NCBI GenBank assembly: GCA_030649945.1
Contig: JAUSFE010000071.1
Coordinates: forward strand, 124,001 to 188,000
Reading direction: 5' to 3'
DNA length: 64,000 bases
DNA from: Dehalococcoidia bacterium
Lineage (GTDB): Bacteria > Chloroflexota > Dehalococcoidia > SM23-28-2 > RBG-16-64-32
Each line of letters opens with the position of its first letter. Position 1 is the stretch's first letter. Both the position numbers and the translations under genes were made by a program. Below the pieces are notes generated by a model, which saw only the letters and a program-made list of their open reading frames with translations, had not been told where the DNA came from and did no database searches. Positions 59,496-64,000 of this stretch are shown in pieces.

Positions 59496-62303
59496 CTACG
59501 CGCGGGCGATGTCCACGGCGATGCCCCGGTCGATCGGTACCGGCTGGCACTGCATGAGCCAGTAGCGCAGGTGGCCGTAGCCGCCCGCCAGGTGCAGCCA
59601 CTTCACCATCCCCGGCTCGGCGGACGAGGGGTCCTCCCACTGCTCGAACTGGTAGGGCTCCCAGCCGTTGTACATGATCACCTGCCCCGGCTTCACTGCA
59701 GGCGAGAGCTTGGCCGCGCAGACGAACGACGAAACGTCGTTGAAGACGCGCACCCGGTGGTCCGCCTCAATACCGCGGCCGGCGGCGTCCCCGGGGTTCA
59801 GCAGCACCGATGGCTCGCCCCGGTGCGTTTGCAGCATCATCCGGTTGACGACGTTCGTGGAGTGGATGGTCCAGCGGGAGTGGCCGCTGGTCAGGGTGAA
59901 CGGATGGTCGCCGCCCTGGCGCGGGTTCTCCTTGTGCACGGGCAGTTGCTCGGCGGCTTCCAGGAACCATTCGTGGTCAATGTAGAACTGGGCGCGGCGC
60001 GTCAGCGTGGGGTACGGCAGCTTCTTCTCCGTATGCCAGCGGAACGGGTTGTGGGTGCTGTCCGGCTCCAGGTCCGATGCCTGGGCGATGGCGAAGGGCA
60101 CGGCGCCCCAGTTGGTGAACCGCAGCGATCCCTTTTCCCGCATCGTCTCCAGGTCGGCGCCCTCGGGCAGGTTGCCGAAGGCGGCCGTGTCGCGGATCCA
60201 CTCGTCGGCCAGCTTCTCGGGACTGTCGATCGCGCCGCCCAGGGTGTAGGCGGCGGCCAGGTTGTCCAGCCGGTGCGCGCCCCCGCGGGCGTCGCGGTAC
60301 TCCACGAAGCCGCGGGCGGCCGCCCGCTCTTCGATCTTCTCGGCCAGCAGGCGGAATATCTCCCATTCCGGCTTCGCCTCGCCCGGCGGCGGCGCCGCTT
60401 TGTCAGAGAATGTCAGGTTCAGGATGTCCGGCGTGGGGATGTGGAACGTCAGCTTCTCGTAGCTCAGCGCTACCGGCAGGAAGATGTCGGAGTACATGCC
60501 CGTGGTATGCATCCGCCAGTCCACGGTCACCACCATCTTCAGCTTGGGCCACAGGTTCTCCAGCAGCAGCTTCTGGCCACCCCGCATGCGGCGCAGGAAG
60601 TTCCCACCGATCTCAAACAGCACCCGCGGCGGCGTGTCCGCCCCCGGCCGGTCGAGTCCCCGCCACCAGCCCTTGTCCAGCGCCTCCTTGAGCCGCGCGT
60701 CGAAACCGTCGCCGATGGCGGGGTCGTTCCAGGCCGCCGTGTTCCAGCGCTCCCGGTAGCCGCAGTGGTAGTACCAGAGGAACGCCGGGGGCACGGTGTT
60801 GCCCATGGCCGCCGCCATCCGCATCAGCTCGAACGAGGCCATCTCGTCGGTCATCGTCGGGTCCTGGGCCTTGACGGCCTGCGCCATCATGTTGCGCATG
60901 TTGAGGACCCGCAGCGCTTCCTCCGTCCCGGCCTTGTTCTTCATGGAATAGAGGTACGCCCCATCGAACATGCCCACGGACCAGCTGCGGGTGCCCGTCC
61001 CCTTCTTGCCCCAGTTGCCGGTGAGCCCCAGCAGCAGGCACATGGACCGCTCCATGAGGTCGCCGTGGTAGTATTTGCCGGCGTTGAACCCCAGCAGTAT
61101 GTTGGTGCGGCGGGTAGCGACCTTGCGGGCCAGCATCCGGATCATCTCCGGGTTAGTGCCGCACATCGCGGAGGCCTTCTCCGGCGTGTAGTCCGCCAGC
61201 TGGTCCCGGAGGAGCTGGAACACGGGCGTTACCTCCACCGCTTTCCCATCCGCCAGCGTCACCGGGCAGCGGCCTTCCAGCGCCGGCACAATATCGCCCA
61301 GCGCCAGCGTGCCCCGGGGCGCCTCCGCCGGGGCTTCGGTGCGGGAGTCCAGGAAGTAGAACTGGTCGTCCCGGCCCTGGCCCGTGACGTCCGTCTGGCG
61401 CAGGAACCGCCGCGTGTCCGTGCGCACCAGCAGCGGCAGGTCCGTTTGCTCGCGCACGAACCCGGCATCGTACAGACCCTCCTCGATGATCACCTGGCAC
61501 ATGCCCAGGGCCAGCGCCGCGTCGCTGCCGGGTTCCACCGGCACGTGGTAGTCCGCATGTATCGCCGAAGGGCTGTAGTCCGGCGCGATAGTCACGACCT
61601 CGCCGCCGTTGTAGCGCGACTCCAGCACGAAGTGGTACCACGGGATCGCCGTGTAGACCGGGTTGCGGTGCCAGACCAGGGTCAGCTCCGCGTGGAACCA
61701 GTCGTCGACGCTGCTGGCGGAATTGACCTTGCCGTACGTCATGTAGAGGCCGGGGTTGAAGTCGTTGATGTCGGCGTTGACGTCGGTGACCGTGCCGCCG
61801 AGGCCTTCGATGATGCGGCCGAAGAGCATGCCCGCCATCAGGCCGCCCTCGTTCGGCGTCGCGACCTGCAGGACAGACTCCGGCCCGGACTCCTGGATGG
61901 CGTCCAGCGTGGCATCCGCGACCGCCGCCAGCGCCTCGTCCCAGGAGACGCGGGCCCAGTTGCCCTCGCCGCGCTCGCCCGCCCGCTTCAGGGGGTAGAG
62001 GACCCTCTCCGGGCTCTGCAGCATGCGGCTCCAGGCGTTCCCCTTCTGGCAGCCCATGGGGTTCATATCGGGCACGCCCGCCTCTACGGGCATGTAGGTC
62101 CCCGCCTGCTCTTCCCGGATGATGGCGCCGTCCTTCACGTACACGCGGTACTGGCAGTTTCCCGGGTAGCAGTTGATGCAGTGGCTGGCCCAGGCGACCT
62201 TATCCCAGGCCCACCTGTCCCGGTAGGCGTCCTGCCCATCCGCGCGCTGGGGACGCGAGTGCCCTGCCGCGGCAGAGTTGGACCCGTCAAGCGGCTTCTT
62301 CAT
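59496..62303 (-). CDS. type II DMSO reductase family molybdopterin oxidoreductase, catalytic subunit
   Basis: A 935-residue molybdenum enzyme subunit. The N-terminal FS0 cluster motif 'SHCINCYPGNCQYRVYVKDG' (H-x3-C-x4-C) with 'MNPMGCQKGN', 'ADINDFNPGLYMTYG', 'TIAPDYSPSAIHADYHVP' and 'GSDAALALGMCQVI' place it near the NarG/EbdA/ClrA/PadB group. The C-terminal cofactor-binding domain has 'FTLTSGHSRWTIHST'. No Tat signal (RR motif) is seen, so a cytoplasmic site is likely. No beta (Fe-S), gamma (heme) or chaperone gene adjoins it, which is unusual for the group. ATG 62303 has a strong GGGGGAGG. The substrate may be an aromatic or hydrocarbon compound or an oxyanion; it is not determined. Confidence 0.88.
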   Translation of the reverse strand: MKKPLDGSNSAAAGHSRPQRADGQDAYRDRWAWDKVAWASHCINCYPGNCQYRVYVKDGAIIREEQAGTYMPVEAGVPDMNPMGCQKGNAWSRMLQSPERVLYPLKRAGERGEGNWARVSWDEALAAVADATLDAIQESGPESVLQVATPNEGGLMAGMLFGRIIEGLGGTVTDVNADINDFNPGLYMTYGKVNSASSVDDWFHAELTLVWHRNPVYTAIPWYHFVLESRYNGGEVVTIAPDYSPSAIHADYHVPVEPGSDAALALGMCQVIIEEGLYDAGFVREQTDLPLLVRTDTRRFLRQTDVTGQGRDDQFYFLDSRTEAPAEAPRGTLALGDIVPALEGRCPVTLADGKAVEVTPVFQLLRDQLADYTPEKASAMCGTNPEMIRMLARKVATRRTNILLGFNAGKYYHGDLMERSMCLLLGLTGNWGKKGTGTRSWSVGMFDGAYLYSMKNKAGTEEALRVLNMRNMMAQAVKAQDPTMTDEMASFELMRMAAAMGNTVPPAFLWYYHCGYRERWNTAAWNDPAIGDGFDARLKEALDKGWWRGLDRPGADTPPRVLFEIGGNFLRRMRGGQKLLLENLWPKLKMVVTVDWRMHTTGMYSDIFLPVALSYEKLTFHIPTPDILNLTFSDKAAPPPGEAKPEWEIFRLLAEKIEERAAARGFVEYRDARGGAHRLDNLAAAYTLGGAIDSPEKLADEWIRDTAAFGNLPEGADLETMREKGSLRFTNWGAVPFAIAQASDLEPDSTHNPFRWHTEKKLPYPTLTRRAQFYIDHEWFLEAAEQLPVHKENPRQGGDHPFTLTSGHSRWTIHSTNVVNRMMLQTHRGEPSVLLNPGDAAGRGIEADHRVRVFNDVSSFVCAAKLSPAVKPGQVIMYNGWEPYQFEQWEDPSSAEPGMVKWLHLAGGYGHLRYWLMQCQPVPIDRGIAVDIARA

Positions 62304-62556
62304 GCTACCTCCCCCGGGCGCTGGACCGGCTGTTCGTGAACTGATTCCGCATTCTCGCCTAAGATTCTGCGGCCACGGGGAAGGATAGTAAGTCGGGCGC
62401 GCCCCTCTCTCGTGTCAGGTATTAACCTACGGCGCGCGAGGCGTTACGGCTGACGATTCGTGCGCCCCTACACTCGCAGTTGCATGATTTCGTGCTAACC
62501 TGATCTGTCTCCAGTTGCCCTAGAAGCACGCGGCACCGATCCTCGTCGGCCCGTAG

Positions 62557-62640
62557 GGACACAGCTTTAGCTCTGTCCAGCCGGGGCGCGGCGTGGGGCC
62601 ACCCCGCCGCCCCTCCCTGGACCGACCTGAAGGTCCGTCC
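62557..62640. repeat. two palindromic elements in the gap before arsM
   Basis: GGACACAGCTTTAGCTCTGTCC-type (62557-62578, written as arms GGACACAGCT and AGCTCTGTCC) and the arms GGACCGACCT and AGGTCCGTCC (62619-62640). They are flanked by GTAGGGAC/GTCCCTAC. Nothing else is visible in 62304-62679. Confidence 0.75.
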
Positions 62641-62679
62641 CTACGTTCTGTCGTGTGTCATCGCGCGTGCTCCGGCGCC

Positions 62680-63573
62680 CTAGCCGCACTCGTCGGGGCC
62701 GCAGCAGGCCGCCCCCTTCGTCACCGAGACGACCTGCACCGGCTCGCCGGCGCTCCCCGGCCGGCGTGCGCCGCCGGGTTTGCGCGCGCGGATGATGGCG
62801 CTGATGAAGCCCAGGGGCTCGCCGCCCGTCCTGGCGAACTGGCGCATGAGATCGCCCAGGCCACCGCTCTCGGCATCGGCCGCCGTGTACTCGCGGACGG
62901 TCTCGATCTCGATGTCTGCGAAGCCGGCCGCGCGCAGCTTCTCGCTGTACTCGTTCTCCTCCAGCGCCCCGGCGATGCACCCGGCCCACAGCTCGATGCT
63001 GCGCTTGAGGGCGGAAGGCATCTGGCCGCGCGTGACGATATCGGCGATCGCCAGGCGCCCGCCCGGCTTCAGCACGCGGTAGGCCTCGCTCAGCACGCGG
63101 TCCTTGTCCGGCGAGAGGTTGACGACGCAGTTGCTGATGATGACGTCGATCTCCCCGTCCGGCAGCGGCATGTTCTCCATCTCGCCTTTCAGGAACTCGG
63201 CGTTTGTGACCCCGGCCTTGCCGGCGTTGGCGCGGGCCAGCTCCAGCATCTCGTCCGTCATGTCCAGGCCGTAGGCCTTGCCCGCCGGACCCACCCGTCG
63301 CGCCGAGAGCAGCACGTCGATGCCGCCGCCGGAGCCCAGGTCCAGCACCGTCTCGCCCTCCTGGATCGCGGCGATGGCCACGGGGTTGCCGCAGCCGAGC
63401 GAGGCGACCACGGCTTCCTGCGGCAGGTCGCGGATCTCGTCCGTGGTGTAGAGGCGGCTGCTGATGGCGCTCGCGTCATCGCCGCCGCAGCAGTCGCTCC
63501 CCTGCTGCACCTCCTGCGCCCGCGCGGCGTACCGCTTGCGCACCTCTTCCTTGATCTCCGCGTCGTTCGTCAT
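62680..63573 (-). CDS. arsM: arsenite methyltransferase
   Basis: A 297-residue SAM-dependent As(III) methyltransferase. The cysteines expected for arsenite binding are C61 ('SLGCGNP'), C149 ('ISNCVVNLSPDK') and C199 ('WAGCIAGALEENEY'), with a further C28-C29 pair near the N-terminus. SAM motif I is 'VLDLGSGGGIDVLLSA'. A Cys-rich tail 'AACCGPDECG' may bind arsenic too. ATG 63573 has AGGAGG upstream. It lies 31 bases after arsR on the same strand, making a two-gene arsenic operon. It methylates arsenite to less toxic or volatile forms. Confidence 0.93.
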   Translation of the reverse strand: MTNDAEIKEEVRKRYAARAQEVQQGSDCCGGDDASAISSRLYTTDEIRDLPQEAVVASLGCGNPVAIAAIQEGETVLDLGSGGGIDVLLSARRVGPAGKAYGLDMTDEMLELARANAGKAGVTNAEFLKGEMENMPLPDGEIDVIISNCVVNLSPDKDRVLSEAYRVLKPGGRLAIADIVTRGQMPSALKRSIELWAGCIAGALEENEYSEKLRAAGFADIEIETVREYTAADAESGGLGDLMRQFARTGGEPLGFISAIIRARKPGGARRPGSAGEPVQVVSVTKGAACCGPDECG

Positions 63574-63604
63574 GACAGGCCTCCTTATTGAATACCTTCT
63601 ATGC

Positions 63605-63952
63605 TTAGCTGATCTCCGTCAGGCGCCGCACCGCGGCCAGCAGCGCCCGCGGGTCCACGCGGTGGTAGACCCACTGCCCCCGCCGTTCCGACTGGATGAG
63701 GCCGGACTCGCGCAGCACCTTCAGGTGGTACGAGATGGTGGGCTGCGAGAGGCCGAACGCCGGCACGATGTTGCACTCGCAGAGCTCCCGCATCTGCGAG
63801 ATCGACCGCAGGATGCGCAGGCGCGTCCCGTCCGCCAGCGCCTTGAACACGGCGGCCGCCGCGTCCAGGCCGTCGTCCTCGTGGACGTGCACCTCGGCGA
63901 TGCCGCAGCACGGTCCGCCCGTCTGCTCCGTTGTCCTCACAGCGGTGGTCAT
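63605..63952 (-). CDS. arsR: ArsR family arsenite-responsive repressor
   Basis: A 115-residue winged-helix repressor. The DNA-recognition helix is 'LSQPTISYHLKVLRESGLI'. Possible As(III) ligands are C58 and C60 ('ELCECN', like the CVC motif) and the N-terminal pair C15-C16. It should release its own promoter when arsenite binds. ATG 63952 lies nine bases after the TATCAT -10, so the mRNA is probably leaderless. It is followed by arsM. Confidence 0.92.
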   Translation of the reverse strand: MTTAVRTTEQTGGPCCGIAEVHVHEDDGLDAAAAVFKALADGTRLRILRSISQMRELCECNIVPAFGLSQPTISYHLKVLRESGLIQSERRGQWVYHRVDPRALLAAVRRLTEIS

Positions 63953-63961
63953 GGTGAGGCC

Positions 63962-63990
63962 ATGATAAGGGGCATATAGATGTTTGTCAA
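63962..63990 (-). promoter_or_regulatory. promoter of arsR-arsM
   Basis: Minus strand: TTGACA (63990-63985), a 17-base spacer and TATCAT (63967-63962). The imperfect inverted word CATCTATATG (63974-63983) between the boxes is the likely ArsR operator. Confidence 0.75.
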
Positions 63991-64000
63991 TATCCTGCAG

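Noticed and set aside
59571-62339. 900-codon plus-strand frame opposite the molybdoenzyme gene
   Set aside because: Arg/His/Val-rich shadow. The minus strand carries the complete set of family motifs.

Overview
The window is a high-GC bacterial chromosome segment that looks like a free-living Chloroflexota (Dehalococcoidia-like) genome. This placement is an inference. It rests on the mix of Gram-positive-like and Gram-negative-like genes, exported dockerin/cohesin-type proteins with the 'GDVDC..IGDAQK' signature, a pair of short core-MetE-type methionine synthases, and dense dispersed palindromic repeats that run through coding sequence and encode phrases such as PVLSEAEG. No tRNA, rRNA, CRISPR array, transposase or integrase was seen. 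One stable RNA, tmRNA, is clear. A second structured RNA upstream of ftsY is a new candidate.

Layout. 1-11.4 kb: DNA/RNA housekeeping (DinG helicase tail, GNAT, M20 peptidase, zinc-ribbon protein, CCA-adding enzyme, rnc, smc, receiver-like protein, candidate ncRNA, ftsY). 11.4-14.5 kb: an orphan NuoE/NuoF-type diaphorase pair. 14.5-31.7 kb: exported repeat/dockerin/cohesin-like proteins interleaved with mutS, mutL and an ADP-forming acyl-CoA synthetase-like gene. 31.9-35.6 kb: an MNT-HEPN fusion translationally coupled to a core-MetE, a second MetE paralogue without the full zinc site, a deazaflavin-type nitroreductase and a small coiled-coil protein. 35.6-40.1 kb: two adjacent transport operons, a PhnDCE-like ABC transporter and an FTR1 iron permease with a double-cupredoxin lipoprotein. 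Each is headed by the same 61-bp promoter block and an equally spaced TTAG-N6-CTAA operator. 40.1-41.6 kb: duplicated hairpins and 11-bp direct-repeat operators before a GNAT gene, then a repeat-rich gene-free stretch. 41.6-47.9 kb: a storage-lipid region (WS/DGAT, lipase-like hydrolase, phasin-like protein, PadR regulator, PhaE/PhaR-like subunit, PhaC, SDR). 48-51.1 kb: cupin, ssrA, smpB, S41 protease. 51.5-55.7 kb: QueD-like protein, then a three-gene block (zinc protein, SAM methyltransferase, acyl-CoA ligase) bracketed by inverted repeat arrays. 56-64 kb: membrane-anchored protein, frameshifted GNAT, PPOX, methyltransferase, OsmC, an orphan type II DMSO-reductase-family enzyme, and arsM-arsR at the end.

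Main leads. (1) The shared iron-type promoter/operator suggests that a transporter usually called phosphonate-type belongs to an iron regulon and may move a metal or metal chelate. (2) Several palindromic repeat families sit inside genes (M20 peptidase, MutL linker, methyltransferase C-terminus), so they act as protein-extending elements. (3) A 121-nt structured RNA has its own promoter and terminator upstream of ftsY. (4) Two sets of four 11-bp direct repeats, with associated hairpins, are duplicated upstream of the GNAT gene. (5) The gene neighbourhood holds an exported cohesin/dockerin-like protein set with no carbohydrate-active enzyme.
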